Assembly: GCF_002924365.1 (NCBI RefSeq)
Contig: NZ_PQWB01000011.1
Span: forward strand, 92,132 to 156,131
DNA from: Chromobacterium alticapitis
GTDB lineage: Bacteria > Pseudomonadota > Gammaproteobacteria > Burkholderiales > Chromobacteriaceae
Direction of reading: 5' to 3'
Length of the DNA: 64,000 nucleotides
Part shown: piece by piece, positions 23,079-31,730 of the stretch
Position numbering within the stretch: position 1 is the first letter of the stretch
Layout of the letters: the number at the start of each line of letters is the position of its first letter
The notes under the pieces: model-generated
The model's database searches: none
What the model saw: only the letters and a program-made list of their open reading frames with translations
What the model was told of the DNA's origin: nothing
Position numbers and translations under genes: made by a program

Positions 23079-23954
23079 CTAGCCGAACAACATCTCCAGC
23101 AAGCCGGGCCGCTTGCGGGTTTGCAGCGCTTGGCCTTCCGCCAGCATCCGGTCTATCAGGCCGTTGTTGGCGCGGGGCTGGCGCGCTTTCACCAGGTCGC
23201 GTTTGCCGGTGGGCGAGAGCGCCGGCGCGCCGTCCTGGCGGCTCAGCCGGTAGCCGCCGCCGCAGGCCGGGCAGTGGATTTCTGCCCCCTCCGCCGCATC
23301 GGACGGCACCGCGATGATGGGGCCGCAGGCCAGGCAGGCCTGCATAGGCACGCCCGGCTCGCTGTGGCCCAGCACATGGCTTAGCTTGCCGGCTCGGCCC
23401 AGCGCCACGAAGCGCTCGGCCAGCTCGGCGTCGAACTGGCCGCCGCTGCACTCCTCGATGATGGACAGGGCTTTTTCCAGCGGCATGCCCTTGCGATAGG
23501 GGCGGGTGCTGGTCATGGCGTCGAAGGCGTCGGCGATGCCGACGATGCGCGCCACCAGCGGGATGGCCTTGCCGGCGAGCCGATTCGGGTAGCCTTTGCC
23601 GTCCGGCGTTTCATGGTGGCTCAGCACCGCGTCTATCACCAGTTCGGCCAGCGGGTGGTCCAGCAGCAGGTCCGCGCCAACCTGGGGGTGGGTCTTGATG
23701 ACTTCGTATTCCTCGTCGCTGAGGCGGTCCGGCTTGTTCAGCACGGCGTCCGGCACGCCTATCTTGCCCAGATCGTGCAGGAAGCCGCCCAGCGCGATGC
23801 GCTCGGCCTCAGCCTGCGGCAGCCGCAGGTCATGGGCCAGCAGCAGGCTGTAGCGCGACACTCGCCACAGGTGGCCGCCGGTGTAGGCGTCGCGCGCCTC
23901 CACCAGCATGGCCATGGTGTACAGGGTTTTCAATAGTTCGCGGCTGGCTTGCAT
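23079..23954 (-). CDS. HD-GYP domain protein with C-terminal zinc-ribbon-like segment
   Basis: 291-residue putative cyclic-di-GMP phosphodiesterase. The HD-GYP domain covers about residues 1-185, with GGHLWRVSRYS, FLHDLGKIGVPD, TH(PQVG)ADLL, VLSHHETPDGKGYPNRL (GYP intact) and ADAFDAMTSTRPYR. Residues 200-245 contain two CxxC pairs (CLACG and CPACGGG) that could form a zinc ribbon, an uncommon addition. No sensory domain precedes the catalytic domain. GAGGAG lies eight bases before the ATG at 23954. The upstream gap to 24187 is partly AT-rich and divergent to the first lipase gene. Confidence 0.88.
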   Translation of the reverse strand: MQASRELLKTLYTMAMLVEARDAYTGGHLWRVSRYSLLLAHDLRLPQAEAERIALGGFLHDLGKIGVPDAVLNKPDRLSDEEYEVIKTHPQVGADLLLDHPLAELVIDAVLSHHETPDGKGYPNRLAGKAIPLVARIVGIADAFDAMTSTRPYRKGMPLEKALSIIEECSGGQFDAELAERFVALGRAGKLSHVLGHSEPGVPMQACLACGPIIAVPSDAAEGAEIHCPACGGGYRLSRQDGAPALSPTGKRDLVKARQPRANNGLIDRMLAEGQALQTRKRPGLLEMLFG

Positions 23955-24187
23955 GGCGGCTCTCCTCGGCAAGTGGATTCATTCACTATGGCATATGCGT
24001 ATCGAATCGACAGCGGCGGCATGGCCATGCTGCGCTGGCGAGATCACGACAGTCAGTCGAGCGTTTGATCTATTTCTTACGGGTTTTTCGCCGGCCAGAT
24101 ATACAAATTTCATATTTCCTTCTTAATGTGCTGTGGCTGTATGCATTTCATCGACGTCGCACCCACCACAAATACAGAGGAAAACGC

Positions 24188-25540
24188 ATGAAAGCATGGT
24201 TGTTCTTGGGCGCCGCTCTGGCCGCCCCCGCCTTTGCCGGCAACGCCACCGTCGCGCCGGACGCGCGCTACGCCCACGTTCTGTCGCCGTCCGGCCCGCT
24301 CAGCGCCGCGCAACTGCTGAAGCAGGGCTTGCCCAAGGCCAAGTCCGCTTCGACGGCGCGGATGAGCGTCGCGGCGACACCCGGCTCCGCCACTTATACC
24401 TATGTGCGTTGCTACTATCGCACCGGCGGCAACAACACCCAGCCGGCCACCGACTATGCATGGGCGCTGGATCCGTCCAGCGGCGACTACTACCGGCTGA
24501 ACGGCCATTGGTGGTCCAGCGGCGTGTTCGACTGGAAGAACATGTTCTACAGCGACGTGACGCAGGACGCGCTGCGTTCGGTCTGCCAGAGCACGCTGGC
24601 GTCCAAGGGCATACAGCAGCAGCCGGCCATGGTGTTCGCCGCCGACAACGCCATGTCCTTCAATTACACGGTGTGGAGCAATGACCCGGCTGGGCAGGGC
24701 GCTTCCATCAACAAGATCATCGCCTTCGGCGATAGCCTGTCCGACAACCAGAACGTCTACAACGCCTCGCAGTGGACGCTGCCCAATCGGAACAGTTGGT
24801 ATATCGGCCACTTCAGCAATGGCCCGGTCTGGGTGGAATACCTGGCTTCGCGCCTGAAGCTGCCGCTGTACAACTGGGCGATTGGCGGCGCCGGCGTCAC
24901 CACGCAGCAGCTGGTGATCCCGGGCGTGGTGCAGCAGGTGCAGTCCTGGCAGCAGTACATGCAGCAGGCGCCCAACTACAATCCGGCCACCACGCTGTTC
25001 ACCATGTGGATAGGCGGGAATGATCTGGTCAACTACGGCAGCACGCCGGACAAGGTGATTTCCGGCGAGCAGCAGGCGCTGACCAGCCTGATCCAGTCCG
25101 GCGCCCGCAACATCCTGCTGCTGAAGCTGCCCGACGTGTCGCGCGCGCCGGTGTTCCAGCTCAAGAGCGGCGGCGTCACCGTGGCGGCCCAGGTATTGGA
25201 TCTGAATCAGAAGCTGGATGCGCTGGCCGCCTCACTGCGCCAGCAGTACGGCGTCAACATCCAGGTGTTCGACAGCTTCGCACTGTTCAACGACTTGCTG
25301 ACCAATCCGGCCAAGTACCAGGTGGCCAACACCACCCAGTCCTGCCTGAACATCAATCAGGATTCGTCGCTGAACTATATGCAGGCGCAGTCGCCGCGCA
25401 GCAATTGCGGCAATGCCGATACCTTCGTGTTCTGGGACACCCTGCATCCGACCACGCATACCCACATGCTGCTGGGCAACGCGGTGGCGGATTTCCTCGG
25501 TTCGTCCTCCTCCATGGCGATGCTGAAGAAGGCGCGCTGA
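24188..25540 (+). CDS. Secreted GDSL lipase / thermolabile-haemolysin-like phospholipase 1
   Basis: 450-residue SGNH hydrolase related to Vibrio thermolabile haemolysin and Aeromonas GCAT. It has a signal peptide (residues 1-17), an N-terminal domain with TYTYVRCYYR and DPSSGDYYRLNGHWWSS, and a catalytic domain with block I FGDSLSDNQN, block II NWAIGGAG, block III WIGGNDLVNYG and block V FWDTLHPTTHTH (Asp-x-x-His). It probably acts as a phospholipase or lecithinase outside the cell. Start 24188 has AGAGG upstream. A paralogue of very similar sequence is encoded at 26883, with one methyltransferase gene in between. Confidence 0.92.
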   Translation: MKAWLFLGAALAAPAFAGNATVAPDARYAHVLSPSGPLSAAQLLKQGLPKAKSASTARMSVAATPGSATYTYVRCYYRTGGNNTQPATDYAWALDPSSGDYYRLNGHWWSSGVFDWKNMFYSDVTQDALRSVCQSTLASKGIQQQPAMVFAADNAMSFNYTVWSNDPAGQGASINKIIAFGDSLSDNQNVYNASQWTLPNRNSWYIGHFSNGPVWVEYLASRLKLPLYNWAIGGAGVTTQQLVIPGVVQQVQSWQQYMQQAPNYNPATTLFTMWIGGNDLVNYGSTPDKVISGEQQALTSLIQSGARNILLLKLPDVSRAPVFQLKSGGVTVAAQVLDLNQKLDALAASLRQQYGVNIQVFDSFALFNDLLTNPAKYQVANTTQSCLNINQDSSLNYMQAQSPRSNCGNADTFVFWDTLHPTTHTHMLLGNAVADFLGSSSSMAMLKKAR

Positions 25541-25662
25541 TTCGCCGCCAGATAAGCTCGGGTCGGACGGCGTTTGGCGCGCCGTCCGCCAGGGCTTACA
25601 ATTCGGTTTTGAGCCGGCCGCGGCGGTGCCGCGGTTTGGCCGAACCGAAATCGAAAGTCCTC

Positions 25663-26676
25663 ATGTCCACTCTGACCGAACTCCTCAGCCGCGCCGCCGC
25701 CGCCCGCGCCGAACTGGTGGCGCGCCTCGCCGCCGAAGACACTAATTGCTACCGCCTGTTCCATGGCAGCGTGGAGGGCGCGCCGGGCCTGACCATAGAC
25801 CGCTACGGCGAGCAAATCCTGGCGCAGAGCTTCCATCGGTCGCTGGAGGACGCGGAGCTGGCGGAAATCCGCGCCTATTACCGCGAGACCCTGCCCGAAC
25901 TGACGCTGGTGTACAACGACCGCAGCGACGGCAACTCGCGCATCCGCAACGAACTGCCCCTGGCGGAGCAGGCGGTGGCCCAGCAGGATCTGACCATTCG
26001 CGAGAACGGCGTAGCCTTCCATTACCAGGCGCGCCACAAGGGCCAGGATCCCTGGCTGTTCCTCGACTTGCGCGCCGCGCGCCGCCGCGTGCTGCAGCTG
26101 GCCGAAGGCAAGAGCGTGCTGAACCTGTTCTCCTACACCTGCGGCGTGGGCGTGGCGGCGGCCAAGGCCGGCGCCGGCTTCGTGTTGAATGTCGATTTCG
26201 CCGAATCCAGCCTCAGCGTTGGCCGCGCCAACGCCAAGCTGAACCTGCTGGCCACCCGGCCGCGCTGCCTGCACAGCGACGTGTTCGCCGCCGTGCGCCA
26301 GCTGTCCGGCATCGGCCAGCCGGACCGCGTGCGCGGCAAGCGCATGCCTCCCTTCCCCAAGCTGGAGCCCAAGCAGTTCGATCTGGTGTTCCTGGACCCG
26401 CCGCGCTACGCCAAGAGCCCCTTCGGCGTGGTGGACCTGGTCAACGACTACCAGGCCTTGTTCAAGCCGGCCTTGCTGGCGACCGCGCCGGGCGGCATGC
26501 TGATTTGTTGCAATAATGTTGCAGAAGTGGACGGCGAAGCCTGGCTGGATTCCTTGAAGCGCAGCGCCGCCAAAGCGGGCCGCGAAGTGCGCTCCGCAGA
26601 GTGGATCGTCCCGGACGCGGACTTCCCCAGCGCGGACGGCAAACACCCGTTGAAGATTGTGCTGCTGGGCGTTTGA
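25663..26676 (+). CDS. Class I SAM-dependent rRNA methyltransferase (RlmI/RlmK-like)
   Basis: 337-residue methyltransferase similar to the 23S rRNA m5C/m7G family. The early GSVEGAPGLTIDRYGEQIL segment is the RlmI-type middle domain. The SAM-binding motif follows in VLNLFSYTCGVGVAAAKAGAG, with motif IV LVFLDPPRYAKSPFG and CCNNVAEVD later. E. coli RlmI is about 396 residues with an N-terminal PUA domain; that domain is missing here, so the target site may differ. The start is the ATG at 25663, not the upstream extension, which overlaps the lipase. A strong terminator follows at 26698. Confidence 0.85.
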   Translation: MSTLTELLSRAAAARAELVARLAAEDTNCYRLFHGSVEGAPGLTIDRYGEQILAQSFHRSLEDAELAEIRAYYRETLPELTLVYNDRSDGNSRIRNELPLAEQAVAQQDLTIRENGVAFHYQARHKGQDPWLFLDLRAARRRVLQLAEGKSVLNLFSYTCGVGVAAAKAGAGFVLNVDFAESSLSVGRANAKLNLLATRPRCLHSDVFAAVRQLSGIGQPDRVRGKRMPPFPKLEPKQFDLVFLDPPRYAKSPFGVVDLVNDYQALFKPALLATAPGGMLICCNNVAEVDGEAWLDSLKRSAAKAGREVRSAEWIVPDADFPSADGKHPLKIVLLGV

Positions 26677-26697
26677 GCCTGATTTGACGCCGGAAAG

Positions 26698-26722
26698 GCC
26701 GCCGCTTGCCGGCGGCTTTTTT
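26698..26722 (+). terminator. Rho-independent terminator after the methyltransferase gene
   Basis: GCCGCC stem with GGCGGC, loop GCTTGCC, then six T residues. The next 80 bases (26725-26805) are strongly AT-rich and probably hold the promoter of the second lipase gene. Confidence 0.85.
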
Positions 26723-26882
26723 ATGCGCTGAATAAGGATATTCGGCGATTAAATCAATTATTTTGTTTAAAATTAAGTCTTCATTTTAAATTTATTTACT
26801 TGGTATCCTGTGCGCCTGCGGCGGAGCGGCGCCTTGGCCCGCGCTCTGGGCCGCTCTCAAAAACAAGATATCGGGTGAACAC

Positions 26883-28232
26883 ATGAAACGACTTTTCGCG
26901 CTGACCCTGCTGGCGGCGTCCCTGGCCAGCGGCCAGGCTCTGGCACAAGCAACCCAGCCGTCCCAGCCGCCCAGCGATGAGCTGGATGGCGTGCTTTCCG
27001 CCGGCAAGCCCTTGTCCGACAGCGAGGCGCGCGCCGCCGCCAGCCAGGCCAAGCCGCAGGCTGGCAGCGCCACCTATACCTATCTGCGTTGCTACTACCG
27101 GCTGGACGCGGCCTCGACCAAGCCGCAAACCAGCTATGTCTGGGCGACCGACCCATCCAGCGGCGACTATTTCCGCGTCAACGGCTATTGGTGGTCTGGC
27201 AGCCCGCTAGCCTTGAAGAACATGTTCTACAGCGATCTCAGCCAGGACTCGCTGCGTTCCACTTGCCAGCAGACGCTGGCCAAGCAGGGCATCAACAAGC
27301 CGCTGGCGCTGGTGGCCGCCGCCAACAACGTCATGTCGTACAACCACACCATCTGGTCATTGGACAGCGCGGTCCAAGGCAACGCCATCAACAAGCTGGT
27401 GGTGTTCGGCGACAGCCTGTCCGACACCCAGAACATGTACGGCGCCTCGCAATGGAAGCTGCCCACGGCCAAGAGCTGGTACGTCGGCCGCTTCAGCAAT
27501 GGCCCGGTTTGGGTGGAATACCTGGCCGACAAGCTGAAGTTGCCCATCTACAACTGGGCGATAGGCGGCGCCGCGGCGGATCAGCACCTGGTGGTGCCGG
27601 GCCTGCTGCAGGAAGTGGATTCCTGGACGCAATACATGCAGAAGGCGCCCAACTATCGCCCGGAGAACACGCTGTTCACCATGCTGATAGGCGGCAACGA
27701 CTTGCTGAATTACGGCCGCACCGTGGACCAGGTGATCGCGGACCAGAACAAGGCGCTGGAGAAAATCATCGCCGCCGGCGGCCGCAATATCGTCGTGCTG
27801 ACCCTGCCCGACTTGTCCCGCACGCCGTCCGGCAGCGGCGGCGGCAAGGCCCCCCAACTGGCGCAGCAGGTGCGGGATTACAACGCCAAGCTGGCCACGC
27901 TGGTGGCGAATCTGCGCCTGAAGTACGGCGCCAGCCTCAAGCTGGGCCTGTTCGACGCCTACGCCATGTTCAATGACTTGCTGACCAATCCGGGCAAGTA
28001 CCAGGTCAGCAATGCCACGCAGTCCTGCCTGAACATCGCGGCCAATGCTAGCTTGCCTTACATCTCGGCGCAGACGCCGCGTCCGGAATGCGCTAACGCC
28101 GACGCCTACGTGTTCTGGGACAATCTGCACCCGACCACCCATACCCATCTGCTGTTGGGCGGCTTCGTGGCTGACTTCGCGCGCCAGCAGGGCTACGCCT
28201 TGCCGTTGCAGGCGCTGGCGCGCAAGCGCTGA
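26883..28232 (+). CDS. Secreted GDSL lipase / thermolabile-haemolysin-like phospholipase 2
   Basis: 449-residue paralogue of the lipase at 24188. Signal peptide at residues 1-21 (KRLFALTLLAASLASGQALAQ), then TYTYLRCYYR, DPSSGDYFRVNGYWWSG, catalytic blocks FGDSLSDTQN, NWAIGGAA, LIGGNDLLNYG and FWDNLHPTTHTH. The two proteins align nearly end to end, with divergence concentrated in the leader and first 60 residues. The upstream region is AT-rich, unlike the first copy, suggesting different control. A strong terminator follows. Confidence 0.92.
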   Translation: MKRLFALTLLAASLASGQALAQATQPSQPPSDELDGVLSAGKPLSDSEARAAASQAKPQAGSATYTYLRCYYRLDAASTKPQTSYVWATDPSSGDYFRVNGYWWSGSPLALKNMFYSDLSQDSLRSTCQQTLAKQGINKPLALVAAANNVMSYNHTIWSLDSAVQGNAINKLVVFGDSLSDTQNMYGASQWKLPTAKSWYVGRFSNGPVWVEYLADKLKLPIYNWAIGGAAADQHLVVPGLLQEVDSWTQYMQKAPNYRPENTLFTMLIGGNDLLNYGRTVDQVIADQNKALEKIIAAGGRNIVVLTLPDLSRTPSGSGGGKAPQLAQQVRDYNAKLATLVANLRLKYGASLKLGLFDAYAMFNDLLTNPGKYQVSNATQSCLNIAANASLPYISAQTPRPECANADAYVFWDNLHPTTHTHLLLGGFVADFARQQGYALPLQALARKR

Positions 28233-28261
28233 CGATCCTCAGGGCGCCAGATGCGAGCAAG

Positions 28262-28290
28262 CGCGGGCTTTTCGAAGCCCGCGTTTTTTT
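28262..28290 (+). terminator. Rho-independent terminator after lipase 2
   Basis: Nine-base-pair stem CGCGGGCTT / AAGCCCGCG with a TTCG tetraloop and seven T residues. Confidence 0.92.
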
Positions 28291-28343
28291 CGCCCGTCAG
28301 CCGGTCCCTGTTATGCTCATGAAATTTGTGGCGGAGGGTGGAC

Positions 28344-29462
28344 ATGTTCACGTTCCCACTGGATTGCCGTGCGCTGTTTGAGGAGCGTCGCCGCCAGTTT
28401 GCGGCTTGGGGCATTCCCCGCCGCCTGATCCAGACGGTTGAAAGCAGGATCAACGATGTTTGGTTCGAAGGGCCGGGCGGCTGGTGCCGGGAGTGGGCGC
28501 GGGAGGCGGAGATCGCTTGCGCCCGCCGCAACTGGCTGCTGGCTGCCCATTTGTATGGCGCGGCCTGTTTTCCCGTGGCCAACACGCCGCTGAGGCGCGA
28601 AGCCATGCGCATGCAGACCGAGTGTTTTCTGCGCGCCGCCGCTGATTTTCCATGCAGTTTCGATCGCCTGGCTCAGCCGGGATTGGGCGTGGTGCACCTG
28701 TATCAGCCGCACGGCGCGGGCGCGTGGCCGCTGGTCTGTGTGTCCGGCGGCGTCGATACCGGGAAGATGGCCTTGCATCGCATGGCGCTGGCCCTGGCCT
28801 TGCTCGGCCGTTTCCGCGTGCTGGCGATGGATATGCCTGGTACCGGGGAGAGCGCGCGCTCGCTGCGGCCGGATGCGGAAAATGATTACCGCGCATGGCT
28901 GGACCATTTTGCGGGAGAGGGGCGGCGCGCGTTGTTGGGCATCAGCTTTGGCGGGCACTGGGCGGCCAAGCTTGCCCTGATGGGCGAGGTGGATGCGGCG
29001 GTGAACCTGGGAGGGCCGCTGATCGGCGCATCGGAACTGGAAGCGGATCACGCGGCGGATTTGCCCAATGGCATGACGGGCATTGTCGCCCACGCTTTAG
29101 GCTTGCCGGCCATGCCGTCGCGGCAAGAGGTGGTAGCCAGGCTGCAAGCGTTTTCGCTGCGGCGCCAGGGCTGCCTGGAGCGGGCGGGCGGCTCGCCTTT
29201 ATTGGTGGTGAACGGCGAGGCCGATCCTTACGTGCCGGCTGAAGAAACGGAAACGTTTCGCTCCCGGCCTCGGACCGAGGTGTGGCGCTTTGCCGGACTG
29301 GGGCACTGCGCGGCTGAACGCCTGCCCCGGATCGCGCCTGGCATGATCGCTTGGCTGCGCCTGCGATTGCATGGCGCGCATGCCGGCAATAGGCTGGGGT
29401 ATGGATTGGCGACCCGTTTTTTGCCGCGGCTTTGCTTGCCGGCAGCCTCAGGCAAAGGCTAA
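28344..29462 (+). CDS. Alpha/beta-hydrolase, FrsA/DUF1100-like
   Basis: 372-residue protein with a helical N-terminal part (residues 1-115, WAREAEIACARRNWLLAAHLYGAACFP) typical of FrsA-like esterases, then an alpha/beta-hydrolase core. Residues 135-175 give VCVSGGVDTGKMALHRM and LAMDMPGTGES; the nucleophile elbow is GISFGGHWAA; later LLVVNGEADPYVPAEE supplies the acidic region and GLGHCAAERLP the His. The substrate is unknown. Start 28344 has GGAGGG upstream. It follows the lipase terminator, so it is a separate transcript. Confidence 0.82.
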   Translation: MFTFPLDCRALFEERRRQFAAWGIPRRLIQTVESRINDVWFEGPGGWCREWAREAEIACARRNWLLAAHLYGAACFPVANTPLRREAMRMQTECFLRAAADFPCSFDRLAQPGLGVVHLYQPHGAGAWPLVCVSGGVDTGKMALHRMALALALLGRFRVLAMDMPGTGESARSLRPDAENDYRAWLDHFAGEGRRALLGISFGGHWAAKLALMGEVDAAVNLGGPLIGASELEADHAADLPNGMTGIVAHALGLPAMPSRQEVVARLQAFSLRRQGCLERAGGSPLLVVNGEADPYVPAEETETFRSRPRTEVWRFAGLGHCAAERLPRIAPGMIAWLRLRLHGAHAGNRLGYGLATRFLPRLCLPAASGKG

Positions 29463-29524
29463 GCTTGATCCATGGATGGAATCACGGGGCCCGTTTGCGG
29501 CCCCGTCTGCTTGAGGAAGACGAT

Positions 29525-29716
29525 ATGAGCGAAACCGCCCCCCTGGTTCCGCAGCCGTGTCCGAAGTGCGGCGCGCGCGGCGAATTGGTCAAGGCCGGCT
29601 CCCGCCGGATCTGGGTGCAATGCAGCCGCTACCCGGACAAGGGCAATTGCCCGGCCATAGGCGCCCAGGCCGACAATAAGAAGGAAGCGATCCTGAACTG
29701 GAATCGCCTGCGTTGA
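29525..29716 (+). CDS. Small zinc-ribbon protein, Lar-like
   Basis: 63-residue protein with CPKCGARGEL near residue 12 and later single Cys residues (VQCSRYPDKGNCPAIG), then NKKEAILNWNRLR. The CPxCG start and the AI..WN.R ending resemble Lar-family restriction-alleviation proteins, but function cannot be assigned. The ATG at 29525 follows GAGGAAGACGAT. It sits between the FrsA-like gene and a DMT-family membrane protein. Confidence 0.7.
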   Translation: MSETAPLVPQPCPKCGARGELVKAGSRRIWVQCSRYPDKGNCPAIGAQADNKKEAILNWNRLR

Positions 29717-29762
29717 TCCCGCGCATCCGTCTAGCGGATGCGTTTTACTTCAGGAATGTCCG

Positions 29763-30110
29763 ATGTTTCCCGCTGCGTTTTGGCAAACCCCGCTGCTGCT
29801 GATCCTGTCCAATCTGTTCATGACTTTCGCCTGGTACGGCCATCTGAAGAATTTCGCGGGGCGGCCCTGGTACGCGGCCGCGCTGGCCAGCTGGGGCATC
29901 GCGCTGTTCGAGTACCTGTTGCAGGTGCCGGCCAACCGCATTGGCTATGGTCAGCTCAATTTGTCGCAGTTGAAGATCATCCAGGAGGTGATCTCGCTGT
30001 CGGTGTTCATCCCTTTCGCGATCTGCTACATGGACCAGCCCTTCCGCTGGGATTACGTGTGGGCCGGGCTGTGCCTGGTCGGCGCGGTGTATTTCATGTT
30101 CCGCGGCTGA
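29763..30110 (+). CDS. DMT-family membrane protein (DUF486)
   Basis: 115-residue integral membrane protein with four predicted helices, matching the DUF486 group of small drug/metabolite-transporter-like proteins: LLLILSNLFMTFAWYGHLK, AALASWGIALFEYLLQVPANRIGY, LKIIQEVISLSVFIPFA and YVWAGLCLVGAVYFMFRG. The PANRIGY motif is diagnostic of the group. No substrate is known. AGGA lies seven bases before the ATG. It ends one base before the convergent inositol-phosphatase gene stop. Confidence 0.88.
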   Translation: MFPAAFWQTPLLLILSNLFMTFAWYGHLKNFAGRPWYAAALASWGIALFEYLLQVPANRIGYGQLNLSQLKIIQEVISLSVFIPFAICYMDQPFRWDYVWAGLCLVGAVYFMFRG

Positions 30111-30902
30111 TCACTGGTTGGCGCGCACCCAGCGGTGCCATTGCATGAACAGTTCCGGCGTGATCGCGGCGATCACGGAGCGCTTCCACACCACGTCGCT
30201 CCAGTAGTCGTCGGTATTGAGGCTGGCCAGGCGGGCGCCGGCCTCCTCGGCGATGACGGCGCCGGCGGCGTAGTCCCACAACCTTTGGCCGCCGTGCAGA
30301 TAGAGGTCGTAGCGGCCAGCCGCCAGGAAGCACCAGTCCAGCGTGCTGGAGCCCATATTGCGCTGGCTGCCGCACGGCGCCACGCTGCCCATGCGCGCGG
30401 CCAGCTTGCCGGAGCGCAGGTATTTGACTTCAACGCTGGCGATGGCGTCGCCCATGCAGTTATTGATGGTTTTCAGCGGCAGCCGGTGGCCGTTCAGCCA
30501 GGCGCCCTGGCCGCGGCGGGCGTAGAACATTTCGTCCGACACCGGGTTGTAGATCACGCCCAGCTCGCTTTTGCCGTTTACCAGCAAGCCGACCGAGATG
30601 GCGAAGTAGGGCAGGCCGTTGACGAAGTTGGTGGTGCCGTCTATCGGGTCCACCACCCACAGGCCGTCCTGGCTGGCGGCCCACAGCGCATCCTGTTCCT
30701 CGCGCTCCATTTCCTCGCCCAGCACCGGGTGCGGCAGGATGGCCGGCAAACCGGCTTGCAGCGCCTGCTGGCAGGCCAGGTCCGCTTCAGTGAACAGGGT
30801 GCCGTCGTCCTTGCGGCTCTTGCCGACGCGCAGAAAGCGCGGCATCACCTCGTGGGCGGCCACCTCCCGCACCAGCTGCATCACCTGTTCTAGCACCTGC
30901 AT
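30111..30902 (-). CDS. Inositol-monophosphatase-family phosphatase
   Basis: 263-residue Mg-dependent phosphatase of the IMPase/CysQ superfamily. Metal and catalytic motifs are GEEMER, WVVDPIDGTTNFVNG and LWDYAAGAVIAEEAGA. The region between motifs (YNPVSDEMFYARRGQGAWLNG) is standard. It probably removes phosphate from inositol 1-phosphate, a nucleotide such as PAP, or a histidinol-type substrate; the sequence alone does not decide. The ATG at 30902 with AGGAGAGACAGG upstream is preferred over longer frames. It is divergent from rsmE. Confidence 0.88.
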   Translation of the reverse strand: MQVLEQVMQLVREVAAHEVMPRFLRVGKSRKDDGTLFTEADLACQQALQAGLPAILPHPVLGEEMEREEQDALWAASQDGLWVVDPIDGTTNFVNGLPYFAISVGLLVNGKSELGVIYNPVSDEMFYARRGQGAWLNGHRLPLKTINNCMGDAIASVEVKYLRSGKLAARMGSVAPCGSQRNMGSSTLDWCFLAAGRYDLYLHGGQRLWDYAAGAVIAEEAGARLASLNTDDYWSDVVWKRSVIAAITPELFMQWHRWVRANQ

Positions 30903-31004
30903 CCTGTCTCTCCTGGCTGCGTCGCCGCGTTGGCGCGAAAAGCGGTTTTCCGAACGACGCAAACCTAGCAAAATACCGGTATCAACAGCGACTTTCAATA
31001 TCCC

Positions 31005-31730
31005 ATGCCTAGGTTTTATCTGGACGCCGACTTCGCGGTCGGCCAGCAACTGTCCCTGCCCGACGCCGTGGTGCGCCATGTCCAAGTCTTGCGGCTGAAT
31101 GCCGGCGACGCCATCACCTTGTTCAATGGACGCGGCGGCGAGTATCACGCCGTGCTCGGGGCGGTGATGAAGCGCGACGCGCAATGCGTGATCGAGCGCT
31201 TCGACGATGTTTCACGTGAAACGCCGCTGTGGCTGGGCCTGGCCCAGGGCATCTCCAGCGGCGACAAGATGGAGTTCACGCTGCAGAAGGGCGTGGAAAT
31301 GGGCGTGGCGGTGTTCCAGCCCATCGCTGCGGGCCGCTCCGTGGTCAAGCTCAGCGGCGAGCGCGCCGATAAGCGGGTGGCGCGCTGGCAGGAAATCGTG
31401 ATCTCCGCCTGCGAGCAGAGCGGCCGCAACACGGTGCCGCAGGTATTGCCGATTTTGACGCTGAATGAATGGCTGGCGCAGCGGCAGGAGGCCGATGTCC
31501 GGCTGGTGTTGTCGCCGCGAGGGGACAGAGGCCTGGCCGAGCTGGCCGAGCGTCCCGCGCGCAGCTGGCTGATGGTGGGGCCGGAGGGCGGCTTTTCCGG
31601 GCCGGAGGAGGACGCGGCGCTGGAGGCGGGTTGGACGCCGCTGAAGCTGGGCCCGCGCATCCTGCGCACCGAAACCGCCGCCCTGGCCGCCGTCGGCGCG
31701 ATGCAGGCCGTTTGGGGGGATTACCGGTAG
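31005..31730 (+). CDS. rsmE: 16S rRNA m3U1498 methyltransferase
   Basis: 241-residue SPOUT methyltransferase that methylates N3 of U1498 in 16S rRNA. An N-terminal PUA-like region (MPRFYLDADFAVGQQLSLPDAVVRHVQVLRLNAGDAITLFNGRGGEY) is followed by the knotted SAM-binding part: KGVEMGVAVFQPI, CEQSGRNTVP, LMVGPEGGFSGPEE and LKLGPRILRTETAALAAVGAMQ. All family landmarks are intact and the length is normal. A parS-like site is embedded at 31208-31223. Its TAG stop forms the first bases of a repeat element. Confidence 0.94.
   Translation: MPRFYLDADFAVGQQLSLPDAVVRHVQVLRLNAGDAITLFNGRGGEYHAVLGAVMKRDAQCVIERFDDVSRETPLWLGLAQGISSGDKMEFTLQKGVEMGVAVFQPIAAGRSVVKLSGERADKRVARWQEIVISACEQSGRNTVPQVLPILTLNEWLAQRQEADVRLVLSPRGDRGLAELAERPARSWLMVGPEGGFSGPEEDAALEAGWTPLKLGPRILRTETAALAAVGAMQAVWGDYR
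31208..31223. promoter_or_regulatory. parS-like ParB-binding site 3 (inside rsmE)
   Basis: TGTTTCACGTGAAACG differs from the standard 16-base parS only in its last base and matches the core GTTNCACGTGNAAC fully. It is the best of the three sites in the window. Confidence 0.75.

Noticed and set aside
24000..24187. Quorum-sensing (lux-box-like) site upstream of the lipase genes
   Set aside because: I looked for a CTGNCC-type dyad before both lipases and found none convincing.
31005..31120. Upstream extension of the inositol-phosphatase-like gene into the rsmE start
   Set aside because: The frame is open but antisense to rsmE; AGGAG supports the start at 30902.
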